Of a DNA stretch of 64,000 nucleotides, positions 9,559 to 18,163 are shown piece after piece. The DNA lies in NCBI RefSeq assembly GCF_900102315.1, contig NZ_FNBL01000004.1, positions 247,714-311,713 of the forward strand, read 5' to 3'. The translations under genes were made by a program, and so were the position numbers. Numbering within the stretch: the stretch's first letter is position 1; each line of letters starts with the position of its first letter. Source of the DNA: Celeribacter baekdonensis. Its GTDB lineage: Bacteria > Pseudomonadota > Alphaproteobacteria > Rhodobacterales > Rhodobacteraceae. Below the pieces are notes generated by a model, which was given only the letters and a program-made list of their open reading frames with translations, was not told where the DNA came from and did no database searches.

Positions 9559-9646
9559 AACGCAGGGTAGAAATTGACCCGCCGCCATCCGCGCTCTAGG
9601 TTGATACAAATTCAGATAATCACGCACATTGGCGCAAGGGGGTCCC

Positions 9647-10201
9647 ATGACCGGGGATGAAATGATGGACTTGGGAGTGGACAAGTCGCTGTTGCTGGTC
9701 GATGACGACGAACCGTTTTTGCGCCGTTTGGCGCGGGCCATGGAAAAGCGCGGCTTTGAGGTCGAAATGGCGGGGTCTGTCGCTGCTGGTAAAGCCATTG
9801 CGACCGCCCGCCCGCCTGCCTATGCCGTGGTTGATCTTCGGCTTGAGGATGGCAACGGGCTTGATGTCGTTGAGGTTCTGCGGGAAAAACGCCCCGACAG
9901 CCGCATCGTTGTCTTGACCGGATATGGCGCGATTGCCACTGCTGTGGCGGCCGTCAAAATCGGTGCCACGGATTATCTGTCAAAGCCCGCCGACGCCAAT
10001 GACATCGTCAATGCGCTTTTGGCCAATGGTGATGCCCTGCCCCCACCGCCCGAAAACCCGATGTCGGCGGATCGGGTGCGTTGGGAACATATCCAACGTG
10101 TCTATGAGCTTTGTGATCGCAACGTGTCCGAAACGGCGCGACGCCTCAATATGCACCGGCGCACTTTGCAGCGCATTTTGGCCAAACGCAGCCCGCGCTA
10201 A
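9647..10201 (+). CDS. regA: Global redox response regulator RegA/PrrA
   Basis: A 184-residue two-domain regulator, the same length as classical RegA. The receiver domain has the acidic pocket VDDDEP, the phospho-acceptor Asp in YAVVDLRLEDG, and the Lys in YLSKPAD. After a proline-rich linker (ALPPPPENP) comes a Fis-type helix-turn-helix near the end (NVSETARRLNMHRRTLQRIL). The ATG at 9647 with AGGGGG upstream was chosen over 9629. RegA-P activates or represses respiration, photosynthesis and N-fixation genes in this order. A strong terminator follows. Confidence 0.96.
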   Translation: MTGDEMMDLGVDKSLLLVDDDEPFLRRLARAMEKRGFEVEMAGSVAAGKAIATARPPAYAVVDLRLEDGNGLDVVEVLREKRPDSRIVVLTGYGAIATAVAAVKIGATDYLSKPADANDIVNALLANGDALPPPPENPMSADRVRWEHIQRVYELCDRNVSETARRLNMHRRTLQRILAKRSPR

Positions 10202-10230
10202 CGCGAAAATACTGAGGCAATAAGACTTAG

Positions 10231-10257
10231 AAAGACCTGCTTGGGCGGGTCTTTTTT
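10231..10257 (+). terminator. Rho-independent terminator after regA
   Basis: A 10-bp stem (AAAGACCTGC paired with GCGGGTCTTT, one G-U pair) with a TTGG loop is followed by a run of T. It lies 29 bases after the regA stop and just before the convergent LysR gene. Confidence 0.88.
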
Positions 10258-11152
10258 ATGACTTAAATTGTGGCCCCAAGGTCTTGAGCCAGTCAATGAA
10301 CAGCCGGGTCGAGGTCCGTTGCGGACCTTTGGGTGTGACGGCGAAATAGGAAAAATCGGCGTCAATTTCAAAAGGCACATGCAAAAGAGCCCCTGAGGTA
10401 AGGTCATCGCTCACCGCGATTTCAGAGACAAAGGTCACCCCCAATCCGCGCACGACGGCTTGCACCGCATCGGATTGCCCCTCGATAAAAATTGCCGGCG
10501 CTTTGTGGCCATCAACGCCACCCTTTTTCATGTAAACCAAATCTTGGCTATGCGCCTGCGATCTGATCCAAGGCATTGCCTCTAAAGGAAGATTGTTTAC
10601 ATCCCCACCATGTTTGGCGACCAAAATCGGACTGGCGACAAGGATAAATCTCGTCTCCCAAAGCAATTCAACATCTACGTCTGGCCAGTTGCCCGACCCA
10701 GAACGAATGCCAACATCAAATTGCCGCCGTTTAAGGTCGTCGACTGTGCCGGACGGGGTCAGGGACACGGGGATATTTGGGTGCGCATCCCAAAATTGAC
10801 CAAGGCGCGGAATGATAAACGCATAGGACAAAGCGGGTGTACAGGTGACCCGTAGCCCACGCGAACGCGGCCCATTACGCAGGCGCTCGATGCCCTGCGC
10901 AATCGTCGAAAACCCCTCGCCCAAAGCCTCGGCCAATTGCGCGCCCGCTTCAGTCAACGCCATGCCTCGCCCCTCCCGCTGGACAAGGGCCACACCAAGT
11001 TCTTTTTCAAGCGCGCGCACCTGTTGCGTGACCGCCGCATGGGTCACGTTCAGCGCGCGTCCTGCGGCGGTAAAGCTACCCAACCGCGCTGTCGCCTCAA
11101 AGGCGCGTAGCGTGGAGAGAGAAGGGATTTGACGCCAATCAATGTCACTCAT
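10256..11152 (-). CDS. LysR-type transcriptional regulator (GcvA-like)
   Basis: A 298-residue LysR-family protein. The N-terminal winged helix-turn-helix is clear (LRAFEATARLGSFTAAGRAL, then HAAVTQQVRALEKELG), and a periplasmic-binding-like effector domain fills residues 95-295. The opening SLSTLRAFEATARLGS resembles the GcvA subgroup. It converges on regA and diverges from a small gene at 11250 with a ~97-base shared region, so it probably regulates itself and perhaps that gene. The target and effector cannot be read from the sequence. Confidence 0.88.
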   Translation of the reverse strand: MSDIDWRQIPSLSTLRAFEATARLGSFTAAGRALNVTHAAVTQQVRALEKELGVALVQREGRGMALTEAGAQLAEALGEGFSTIAQGIERLRNGPRSRGLRVTCTPALSYAFIIPRLGQFWDAHPNIPVSLTPSGTVDDLKRRQFDVGIRSGSGNWPDVDVELLWETRFILVASPILVAKHGGDVNNLPLEAMPWIRSQAHSQDLVYMKKGGVDGHKAPAIFIEGQSDAVQAVVRGLGVTFVSEIAVSDDLTSGALLHVPFEIDADFSYFAVTPKGPQRTSTRLFIDWLKTLGPQFKS

Positions 11153-11249
11153 GTGTAACCAAAACTTACATGTTCAAAAAATCGTTGAGTCGCGATAGGT
11201 CGCTATAAGCGATAAATACAGATCATACCCAAAGATTTGGAGAGATCAA

Positions 11250-11456
11250 ATGTTACAGATTATCGCGACCGACATGATGCGTCAGCCGGAGGTGACGCCA
11301 GAGGTTCAGCATCGGCGCGCCCTTATGGAGCGCAAGCATGTTCAGGCCCAAGCTGCGCGTGCGGTTTGGCTCTCGGAGCTACGGACCTGGGCTGGAAAAC
11401 TCGGCTTTGTGTCTCGGCTTAAAGCGCCGCCATCAATTCGGCGTGTCGCGCCGTAA
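11250..11456 (+). CDS. Small protein of unknown function, divergent from the LysR gene
   Basis: A 68-residue reading frame starting with ATG after a good ribosome binding site (GGAGAG, five bases upstream). The product is basic and rich in Arg and Ala with no Cys, no membrane segment and no motif I recognise. Its end overlaps the convergent HD hydrolase gene by 38 bases. The divergent placement from a LysR regulator is a common arrangement for a regulated gene. It could be a real small gene or a chance frame. Confidence 0.4.
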   Translation: MLQIIATDMMRQPEVTPEVQHRRALMERKHVQAQAARAVWLSELRTWAGKLGFVSRLKAPPSIRRVAP

Positions 11457-12009
11457 AGGCCGTGCGCGCATAGATCGGCGGGCGCAGGTGAATCCGCAGA
11501 TCGCGCACCAAATCCGGGTTCATTTTACCAAAAATCTTATTGCCTTCTTCAACGGAAAACCCTGCGATTTGGGTGGCTTCCAGCCAAGCAGAGACTTTAT
11601 CCGCCTGTTTGATCTTTTTCTTGATCGCCACAGGGATTTTCGCCGGCAAGCCAAATCGAATGTGAATGGCTGCGGTGAGGCGTTCATCCAACTCACCGTA
11701 ATTCGGCCCCACGGCAGCCTTCACCGGCGAAATCATATCGCCAATGACATATTCCGGCGCGTCATGCAAAAGTGCTGCCAGTTGCCATTTGATCGGCTCG
11801 GATGGGTAGAGTTTGCGAAAAATCTCCTCGACCAAGACCGAATGTTCGGCCACGGAATAGGCAAAATCACCGCGTGTTTGCCCGTTCCAACGCGCCACAA
11901 AGGCCAGCCCATGGGCGATATCTTCGATTTCAATATCTATAGGAGTGGGGTCCAAAAGATCAAGTCTCCGACCCGATAACATCCGTTGCCACGCGCGTGT
12001 TTGAGCCAT
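11419..12009 (-). CDS. HD-domain phosphohydrolase (YfbR-like)
   Basis: A 196-residue HD-superfamily hydrolase. Metal ligands are visible in YSVAEHSVLVEE (His), in LAALLHDAPEYVIGD (His-Asp pair) and in a later Asp (KQADKVSAW). The AEH...HDAPE pattern resembles YfbR-like 5'-deoxynucleotidases, so a nucleotide monophosphate phosphatase role is likely but unproven. It lies between regA and ahcY, transcribed against both. The start ATG at 12009 is the first in frame. Confidence 0.75.
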   Translation of the reverse strand: MAQTRAWQRMLSGRRLDLLDPTPIDIEIEDIAHGLAFVARWNGQTRGDFAYSVAEHSVLVEEIFRKLYPSEPIKWQLAALLHDAPEYVIGDMISPVKAAVGPNYGELDERLTAAIHIRFGLPAKIPVAIKKKIKQADKVSAWLEATQIAGFSVEEGNKIFGKMNPDLVRDLRIHLRPPIYARTAFTARHAELMAAL

Positions 12010-12166
12010 GGTTGCCTCATTTGTGTTTGGTCCTAGGTAGCGTCTGAACAGCGCAGTTTCTATGATTTTTCTCGACTTAACCGGAAATCAATGCCTCTGC
12101 GTTGTAAGGAGCGTGTCAAGCTGGTAACCAGCGATCAAGTTAACCATATTTATGCAGGAGCCAGAG

Positions 12167-13558
12167 ATGGGCACCGATTACATCGTGAAAGATATCGCGC
12201 TCGCCGCTTTTGGGCGCAAAGAGTTGGATATCGCAGAGACCGAAATGCCAGGCCTGATGGCGCTGCGCGAGGAATTTGGCGAAAGCAAGCCGCTCAAAGG
12301 GTCCCGCATCGTCGGCTCGCTGCACATGACGATCCAGACCGCTGTGTTGATCGAAACGCTTGTGGCGTTGGGCGCGGATGTGCGCTGGGCCTCGTGCAAT
12401 ATTTTCTCAACACAGGACCACGCGGCGGCGGCCATTGCCGAAGCGGGCGTGCCGGTGTTTGCCATCAAAGGTCAGTCTTTGGTTGAGCATTGGGATTACC
12501 TCGACCGTTCGTTCCAATTCCCGGAAGGTCCGAACCTGATCTTGGATGATGGTGGGGACGCAACCCTTTACGTTCTCTTGGGCGCGCGTGTTGAGGCGGG
12601 TGAAACCGACTTGATCGAAGTGCCGACATCTGAAGAAGAAGTCGCGGTTTTCGCCCAGATCAAAAAACGTATGAAGGAGAGCCCGGGTTGGTTCACCAAA
12701 ATGCGCAGTCAAATTGTTGGCGTCTCCGAGGAAACCACCACGGGTGTGCACCGTCTTTACGATTTGGTGAAAAAGGGTCAACTCCCCTTCCCGGCGATCA
12801 ACGTCAATGACTCTGTGACCAAGTCGAAATTTGACAACAAATATGGGTGTAAAGAGAGTCTTGTGGATGGCATTCGCCGCGCGACCGATACGATGATGGC
12901 CGGCAAAGTGGCCGTCGTTTGCGGCTATGGCGATGTGGGCAAAGGTTCCGCCGCCTCGCTGCGCGGTGCTGGCGCACGGGTGAAAGTCACCGAGGTTGAT
13001 CCGATCTGTGCGCTTCAGGCTGCGATGGACGGGTTTGAGGTTGTTGTGCTTGAGGATGTTGTTGGTGACGCCGACATTTTCATCACCACCACGGGCAACA
13101 GAGACGTGATCCGCATCGAACATATGCGGGCGATGAAAGACATGGCGATTGTCGGCAATATCGGCCATTTCGACAATGAAATCCAAGTTGCGGCGCTTAA
13201 AAACCACAAATGGACCAACATCAAAGATCAGGTCGACATGATCGAGATGCCCTCCGGCGCGCGCCTTATCTTATTGTCGGAAGGTCGTCTGTTGAACCTT
13301 GGCAACGCCACGGGTCACCCGTCCTTTGTGATGTCTGCCTCCTTCACCAACCAAGTGTTGGCGCAGATCGAGCTTTGGACCAATGGCGACAGCTATGAGA
13401 ACCAAGTCTACATCTTGCCGAAACATCTCGACGAGAAAGTGGCGCGACTGCATCTTGCCCGCATTGGTGTGAAGCTCACCGAACTTTCGAAAGATCAGGC
13501 GGATTACATTGGCGTGACCGTCGAAGGTCCGTTTAAGCCGGAGCATTACCGCTACTGA
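12167..13558 (+). CDS. ahcY: S-adenosylhomocysteine hydrolase
   Basis: A 463-residue NAD-dependent enzyme that splits S-adenosylhomocysteine into adenosine and homocysteine, keeping methylation reactions running. Seen are [16 protein letters not shown] near the start, the substrate-site region [12 protein letters not shown], the NAD-binding loop [15 protein letters not shown], and the C-terminal KPEHYRY typical of the family. The start at 12167 (MGTDYIV) has GGAG upstream and is preferred to an ATG at 12152. I looked for a SAH riboswitch in the 157-base leader and did not recognise one. Confidence 0.97.
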   Translation: MGTDYIVKDIALAAFGRKELDIAETEMPGLMALREEFGESKPLKGSRIVGSLHMTIQTAVLIETLVALGADVRWASCNIFSTQDHAAAAIAEAGVPVFAIKGQSLVEHWDYLDRSFQFPEGPNLILDDGGDATLYVLLGARVEAGETDLIEVPTSEEEVAVFAQIKKRMKESPGWFTKMRSQIVGVSEETTTGVHRLYDLVKKGQLPFPAINVNDSVTKSKFDNKYGCKESLVDGIRRATDTMMAGKVAVVCGYGDVGKGSAASLRGAGARVKVTEVDPICALQAAMDGFEVVVLEDVVGDADIFITTTGNRDVIRIEHMRAMKDMAIVGNIGHFDNEIQVAALKNHKWTNIKDQVDMIEMPSGARLILLSEGRLLNLGNATGHPSFVMSASFTNQVLAQIELWTNGDSYENQVYILPKHLDEKVARLHLARIGVKLTELSKDQADYIGVTVEGPFKPEHYRY

Positions 13559-13579
13559 GGCCAAGCATAGAACAAGACA

Positions 13580-13609
13580 GAAACCGCTCATGGGAACATG
13601 GGCGGTTTC
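13580..13609 (+). terminator. Hairpin after ahcY
   Basis: A 13-bp stem (GAAACCGCTCATG against CATGGGCGGTTTC, one G-U pair) with a GGAA loop lies 21 bases after the ahcY stop. No strong T-run follows, so it may protect the mRNA 3' end as much as terminate. Confidence 0.65.
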
Positions 13610-13730
13610 ATTATGAGTTCATTCGCCAAATTTTCCCTTTTTAAAGCGCTGTGATCCCACTAGGCTTTGCGCGAGCCTTGTTTGGGTTCCGACATGAATG
13701 ACATAACACTTTGAATGGTGGGAGAATAAA

Positions 13731-14072
13731 ATGGGAAAACGTGACGATCTGATCGCCAAATACGCAGAGGATCTGAAATCCAAATGCGGCGTCGAACCTG
13801 ACATGGATTTGTTGACCAAAGTGACCATCGGTTGTGGGCCTGCGATCTACAAAGAAGATGCGTCCACAGTGGCGGCCTCGCAAGAAGGCGAACTCGAAAC
13901 GGTCAAAGCCAATTTCCTCATGAAAAAACTAGGCCTCCCAGATGGTCCCGAACTCATGGATGCGATCAACGTTGTGATCGACACGTACGGTCGCTCTGAG
14001 CGCAACAAATATCGCGCCGTTTTCTACTACATGCTTGTCAAGCATTTCGGCAAAGAAGCCGTTTATAGCTGA
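13731..14072 (+). CDS. DUF2853 family protein
   Basis: A 113-residue, soluble, mostly helical protein that I recognise as DUF2853 from the opening KRDDLIAKYAEDLKSKCG and the ending RNKYRAVFYYMLVKHFGKE. The function is unknown. The start has GGGAG 6 bases upstream, and its own terminator follows, so it is probably monocistronic. Confidence 0.85.
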   Translation: MGKRDDLIAKYAEDLKSKCGVEPDMDLLTKVTIGCGPAIYKEDASTVAASQEGELETVKANFLMKKLGLPDGPELMDAINVVIDTYGRSERNKYRAVFYYMLVKHFGKEAVYS

Positions 14073-14092
14073 TTTCGTTTCGATCCATTGAG

Positions 14093-14120
14093 AGCCGCCT
14101 CGATTGTTCGGGGCGGTTTT
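14093..14120 (+). terminator. Terminator after the DUF2853 gene
   Basis: A stem CCGCCTCG with CGGGGCGG around a short ATTGTT loop is followed by TTTT. It lies about 20 bases after the stop codon. Confidence 0.8.
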
Positions 14121-14189
14121 GCGTTGGTTGCTGCTCATTCAAGTTAATCGGAGGTTTCAAAATCCGATCCAACCCTAGCTACTTCGGGT

Positions 14190-14218
14190 TTGCAGTGAAT
14201 CACCAAAACCCCTAGGTT
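14190..14218 (+). promoter_or_regulatory. Candidate promoter of a possible small RNA
   Basis: TTGCAG, then exactly 17 bases, then TAGGTT. It lies in a gene-free stretch and would start transcription near 14225, about 100 bases before a strong terminator. The match to the housekeeping consensus is only partial. Confidence 0.3.
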
Positions 14219-14224
14219 GAATAC

Positions 14225-14323
14225 ACGGGCCAGGACGGACCGGACCTTATATCGAACACGTGTGGTGCCTAAGGGAGCACGTGGGGTGGTGGAGGGTCCC
14301 GGGGGGTCGGGACCCTCCTTTTT
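14225..14323 (+). ncRNA. Possible ~100-nt non-coding RNA ending in a strong terminator
   Basis: The stretch between the DUF2853 terminator (14120) and the EVE gene (14371) has no plausible reading frame. It ends with an intrinsic terminator at 14291-14323: GGAGGGTCCCG pairs with CGGGACCCTCC (11 bp), followed by five T. The DUF2853 gene already has its own terminator, so this second one suggests a separate transcript. Internal short inverted repeats (ACACG/CGTGT, two CACGTG copies) are seen. It does not carry the SRP RNA core motif, and I do not recognise it as 6S RNA or tmRNA. Identity unknown. Confidence 0.4.
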
Positions 14324-14370
14324 ATTGAAATTCTACTTTGAAACGGCGCAAGATCAGGTCGATCAAAGCG

Positions 14371-14793
14371 TTACGCCGGATCGGTGTCTCCCAACTCACA
14401 TATAATCGCCCATTCCGCCTCCGACACGGGTTGAACGGAAAGCCGTGAGTTGTTCACCAAAACCATTTCCGACAGGCGTGGATCGGCTTTACACATGGCA
14501 AGGGTCACGGGCGTCTTTAATGGACGCACTGCTTTGATGTCGACGCATTCCCACCGTTCGTCGTCGGTTGTGCTGTCCGGATGCGCAAGAGCACAGACCT
14601 CAACAATTCCAAGGATCTCTTTTTCCGCCCGCGAGTGGTAGAAAAACCCGCGATCGCCAATCTGCATCGCGCGCATGTTGTTGCGAGCCTGATAATTGCG
14701 TACGCCGTTCCATTCCTCGCCAGCGTCACCTTTGGCAACCTGTTGATCCCAAGACCAAACTTCCGCTTCGGATTTAAAAAGCCAATATGCCAT
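14371..14793 (-). CDS. EVE domain protein
   Basis: A 140-residue single-domain EVE (PUA-like) protein. Recognisable segments are AYWLFKSEAEVWSWDQQ, EEWNGVRNYQARNNMRAM and GDRGFFYHS. EVE domains bind modified bases in nucleic acids, and the housekeeping role of this free-standing form is not settled. The start at 14793 overlaps the stop of the YCII gene by one base (TGATG), so the two are translationally coupled. An earlier in-frame start at 14814 is less likely. Confidence 0.88.
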   Translation of the reverse strand: MAYWLFKSEAEVWSWDQQVAKGDAGEEWNGVRNYQARNNMRAMQIGDRGFFYHSRAEKEILGIVEVCALAHPDSTTDDERWECVDIKAVRPLKTPVTLAMCKADPRLSEMVLVNNSRLSVQPVSEAEWAIICELGDTDPA

Positions 14794-15065
14794 CAGCCAA
14801 TCACCTTGTTCCATGCCTCAATCCGCACATCCGCAAACAGCCCGGCTTTGGCATAGGGGTCGTTCGCGGCCCATGCGTTCGCAGCTTCAAGATCATCCAC
14901 TTCGATGATCACAAGTGAGCCGCACATCTTGCCCTCCGAGTCCAAAAATGGCCCAGCCTGTTCAACAACGCCACAGGATTTCAAATAGGCCACATGATCC
15001 GGGCGCGTGTCGGTGCGAATGTGAAGCGAACCGGATTTGTCAGTGCAAATGACGGCGTATTTCAT
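14793..15065 (-). CDS. YciI family protein
   Basis: A 90-residue ferredoxin-like-fold protein with the YCII signature: the opening MKYAVICTDK, the His in TRPDHVAYLKS and the downstream NDPYAKAGLF. The biochemical role in bacteria is unclear. It sits between gpsA (3-base gap) and the EVE gene. Confidence 0.88.
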   Translation of the reverse strand: MKYAVICTDKSGSLHIRTDTRPDHVAYLKSCGVVEQAGPFLDSEGKMCGSLVIIEVDDLEAANAWAANDPYAKAGLFADVRIEAWNKVIG

Positions 15066-15068
15066 GGG

Positions 15069-16064
15069 TTACTCCCTTTTGAGCGGGCGGGAAAGCAACA
15101 GCTCCACCGCCTCAGAAATCGAAATGTGACCATCCAAAATCTGCGTGATGGTCGTTGTGATAGGCATATCCAGGTCCAGGGTACGCGCCAGATGCATGAC
15201 GGCTTTGGCGGTGGCCACGCCTTCGACCGTTATATTTGGGTCGACTTTTGCGCCGGTGCCAAGTTTGAAACCATGCGAAAAGTTGCGCGATTTATCAGAG
15301 GTGCAGGTCAGAACAAGATCCCCAAAGCCCGAAAGTCCTGAAAGAGTTGTGGGATCTGCCCCAACGCGGGCTGCCAACCGTTGCATTTCGGAAAATCCGC
15401 GCGTCATCAATGCGGCGCGCGCGCTTTCGCCAAGCCCAGCTCCCATCGCAAGGCCGCATGCTATCGCAATCACATTTTTCAAAGCCCCGCCAAACTCGAC
15501 CCCCACCGGATCGAGGCTTGAATACAGCCGGATAGTGTCGGTGGTCAGCTTTGATTGCAGCATATCAACCACGTCTTTGTCTCTCGCAGCAAGAGTCAAT
15601 GCGGTGGGCAGGCCGTCCGCGATGTCGATAGCAAAAGAGGGGCCGGACAGAATGGCCACCCGTGCGTCTGGCACCAAATCTTCAAGAACAGCCAAGGGAC
15701 CGCGATCTGATTTAAGATCAATACCCTTACAGCAGGCAACAAGGCTTTTATGCTGGATTAGGCTCTTATTTAGGACTGCGAAATCCGCGAGCTGTTGCAT
15801 GGGAACAGCCAAAAGAAGGATGGGTGCTTTGCAGGCATGGGTAAGATCGGAGGTGGCATTCAAGGATGCGGGAAAGGGCTTTCCCGGCAAGCGGCCAATG
15901 TTTTCGCGCGCGGATTGCATGGATCGCGCGGCATCATTCGAGCGCGCCCAAAGGGTGACCGCTTGGCCAGATCGCGCAAGAGAAATCGCCAAAGCCGTCC
16001 CAAATGCACCGGCGCCGAGGACAGAAATCTGATCCACGTGCTGTGTCTCCTCACCCAGTCTCAT
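15069..16064 (-). CDS. gpsA: Glycerol-3-phosphate dehydrogenase [NAD(P)+]
   Basis: A 331-residue enzyme making sn-glycerol-3-phosphate from dihydroxyacetone phosphate for phospholipid synthesis. The Rossmann motif SVLGAGAFGTALAI, the substrate region LSGPSFA, the catalytic Lys in FGGALKNVIAIACG and the nearby GFGDLVLTC are all present. Two starts are credible: ATG at 16064 with GGAGGG upstream, and GTG at 16037 with GAGGAG upstream, which removes nine residues before the conserved core. In relatives tsaD usually precedes gpsA. Here the divergent hemD begins only about 50 bases away. Confidence 0.94.
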   Translation of the reverse strand: MRLGEETQHVDQISVLGAGAFGTALAISLARSGQAVTLWARSNDAARSMQSARENIGRLPGKPFPASLNATSDLTHACKAPILLLAVPMQQLADFAVLNKSLIQHKSLVACCKGIDLKSDRGPLAVLEDLVPDARVAILSGPSFAIDIADGLPTALTLAARDKDVVDMLQSKLTTDTIRLYSSLDPVGVEFGGALKNVIAIACGLAMGAGLGESARAALMTRGFSEMQRLAARVGADPTTLSGLSGFGDLVLTCTSDKSRNFSHGFKLGTGAKVDPNITVEGVATAKAVMHLARTLDLDMPITTTITQILDGHISISEAVELLLSRPLKRE

Positions 16065-16116
16065 CGGTCGCCCTCCGTTGAGCGTTGTTCAGATGCACTT
16101 TGGGAGGTATCACCGA

Positions 16117-16833
16117 GTGAACCGTCAGACAATCCCGAGACCGATTTTGCCCAAAACCGTCCTGATCACACGCCCCAAAGAGGACGCCAAACGACTGGCG
16201 CAGGATTTGCGTGTACTGGTGCCGGGGGTGAGCGTGCTGATAGCGCCGGTTCTAGAGATCGTGCCTTGCGCCCCTAAACTTACGGCGGAGCAATATAACG
16301 CGGTTATTTTGACATCGCGCCACGCGGCCGCAGCGGCGGCTGAGATGTTCCCAAAATTGACGGCCTATTGTGTTGGGGATGCGACAGCGCAGGCGGTGCG
16401 GGCGCTTGGCATGACGGCTGTTTCCGTTGCGGGGTCGGCGGATGATTTGATCATGCACCTCAAGGGGAAACCCCTATCTCGGGTCATCCACCTCCATGGC
16501 AAGCATACGCGCGGGAATGTGGCGCGCCGGTTGGCGGCCAGCGGTATAGAGACCCACGAAGCTGTGGTCTATGATCAGAACGCTCGAACATGGACATCAG
16601 AGGAACGGGACAGCGTGGCGCAGGCGCAATCCCTTGTGGTTCCGCTCTATTCTCCGCGCTCGGCACAGCTCCTGTCGAAACGACTCGAAATCTATACTGG
16701 GCCCTTGACCCTTGTTGCCATGTCACAAGCCTGCCTTGATGCTTGGTCAGGGCCTGTTCCTATCTGCTCTGTTGTTGCGCAACGCCCCGATGGTGCGACG
16801 ATGAAGCAGGCCATTGCATCGCAATTGACCTGA
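16117..16833 (+). CDS. hemD: Uroporphyrinogen-III synthase
   Basis: About 238 residues; converts hydroxymethylbilane to uroporphyrinogen III in heme and cobalamin synthesis. The family is recognised from the opening VLITRPKEDAKRLAQ, the central AVILTSRHAAAAA and the later VPLYSPRSAQLL and VVAQRPDGATM. The family is poorly conserved, but the position before mic60 and hemY supports it. I chose GTG at 16117 (GGGAGG upstream). TTG at 16078 or ATG at 16093 would lengthen it. hemC, often nearby in relatives, is not in the window. Confidence 0.82.
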   Translation: MNRQTIPRPILPKTVLITRPKEDAKRLAQDLRVLVPGVSVLIAPVLEIVPCAPKLTAEQYNAVILTSRHAAAAAAEMFPKLTAYCVGDATAQAVRALGMTAVSVAGSADDLIMHLKGKPLSRVIHLHGKHTRGNVARRLAASGIETHEAVVYDQNARTWTSEERDSVAQAQSLVVPLYSPRSAQLLSKRLEIYTGPLTLVAMSQACLDAWSGPVPICSVVAQRPDGATMKQAIASQLT

Positions 16834-16915
16834 TCATCGCTTGAGGCGCGGTGGCTCAGGGTCTAAGTTCCAGAGGTAGTTGTGAAATTGGTTCTGGATT
16901 CGAAAGGTTGATCTT

Positions 16916-18151
16916 TTGACACGAGACAAAAAAACTCCGCAAAATGATGTGAACACCGAGGCGGAAACGGTTCAGGATCAAGAGGATGCCTTGGTGGTAG
17001 AGGCGGCGTCTTTGGGAGCCGATACATCAACGGAGATGGCTTCTGAAGCGCCAATGACAGACGGTGATGTGGCCGATCCAGAGGCTGAGGTTTCTGAAGA
17101 GACGCATGTCGAAGATCAGGATGATGCGTCTGAGACGGATGAGCCGACACGGAGCGAAGACACAACCAAAACCGAGCGCGCTGACGCGCGGCCTGCGATC
17201 GAAAAGAATGTGGTCAAACGTGGCGGCATGGTCCCGACGCTTTTGGGGGGCGTGATTTGTGTGGCACTGGGTTACGCGGGTGCGCAATTTATCAAGCCAG
17301 AGGGCTGGCCGTTCCCCGGGGCCAATACGGATGAGTTGGCACAGCAGGTCACCGACCTATCGGCGCAATTGGCTGATCTCAAATCCAGCACACAAGATCG
17401 GATCGCGGCGACCCAGTCGGCGCAGGACGGGTTGAAATCCGAAATTGAAGCGCAAATTGCCGCCATTGATCCAGGCCAAGCGATCCAGCCGCTTCAGGAT
17501 CAATTGTCCAACTTTGAATCGCGCCTGACCGAATTTGAGGCGCGTCCCGTGGCGGAGGCGGTGGTCTCACCGGAGGCGACAGCCGCCTATGAGCGTCAAT
17601 TGGCCGAAATGCAGGACCTACTCACTGGCGAGATTGCACGGCTTGAAGCCGCCAAAGAACAGTCCATGGCTGAGGAAAAGGCTGCCACAGCCGCAACACA
17701 AAAGGCCCGGTTGCAAAGGCTTGTGGATGCTGGTGATCCTTTTGCCTCCGTTCTTGATGAGCTTGAAGGGGATGCGCCCGCAGCGATCAAAGAGGCGGCG
17801 CAGGATGGGATTTCCAGTGTGACGGAGTTGCAGGATGCCTATCCAGAGGCCGCAAGGCTGGCCCTCATGTCTGCATCGCGCGCGGCCTATGAAGCGGGCG
17901 AACAGGGCTGGTTTGATACGGCGCTTCAAACGCAACTTGGCCTCAGATCGACGAAGCCAAAAGAGGGCGATGACGCCGATGCGATCCTGTCACGGGCCGA
18001 AGATGCCGTGCGCAAAGGTCAGTTTGCATCAGCAATCACCACGCTTGAGGCTTTGCCTGAGGCAGGTCAGGCGAAGATGCAGCCCTGGATTGAACAGGCG
18101 CAAAAACGGGTGGATGTGATGACCGCTCTCAATGAAATGCTTGGTCAGTAA
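16916..18151 (+). CDS. Mic60/mitofilin-like inner-membrane protein
   Basis: A 411-residue protein with an acidic, low-complexity N-terminus (residues 1-95), one membrane helix (VPTLLGGVICVALGYAGAQF), a long coiled coil (residues 135-260) and a helical C-terminal mitofilin-type domain. This is the alphaproteobacterial relative of mitochondrial Mic60, which shapes membrane invaginations. Its genes typically lie with hemD and hemY as here. The likely start is TTG at 16916 with AAAGG upstream. The next ATG is far inside the acidic region. Confidence 0.85.
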   Translation: MTRDKKTPQNDVNTEAETVQDQEDALVVEAASLGADTSTEMASEAPMTDGDVADPEAEVSEETHVEDQDDASETDEPTRSEDTTKTERADARPAIEKNVVKRGGMVPTLLGGVICVALGYAGAQFIKPEGWPFPGANTDELAQQVTDLSAQLADLKSSTQDRIAATQSAQDGLKSEIEAQIAAIDPGQAIQPLQDQLSNFESRLTEFEARPVAEAVVSPEATAAYERQLAEMQDLLTGEIARLEAAKEQSMAEEKAATAATQKARLQRLVDAGDPFASVLDELEGDAPAAIKEAAQDGISSVTELQDAYPEAARLALMSASRAAYEAGEQGWFDTALQTQLGLRSTKPKEGDDADAILSRAEDAVRKGQFASAITTLEALPEAGQAKMQPWIEQAQKRVDVMTALNEMLGQ

Positions 18152-18163
18152 GGTAGGCGAAAC

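Noticed and set aside
12010..12166. SAH or SAM riboswitch in the ahcY leader
   Set aside because: I could not align the leader with the conserved cores of these riboswitches; only weak inverted repeats are present.
14200..14323. SRP RNA or 6S RNA identity for the candidate small RNA
   Set aside because: The SRP core (GGUCAGG...GGAAGG.AGCAG) is absent and the length and fold do not fit 6S RNA.
16061..16169. An open minus-strand frame ending in an ATGA overlap with gpsA, as a possible tsaD remnant
   Set aside because: Only about 35 codons long, low complexity, lies inside hemD and does not resemble the TsaD C-terminus.
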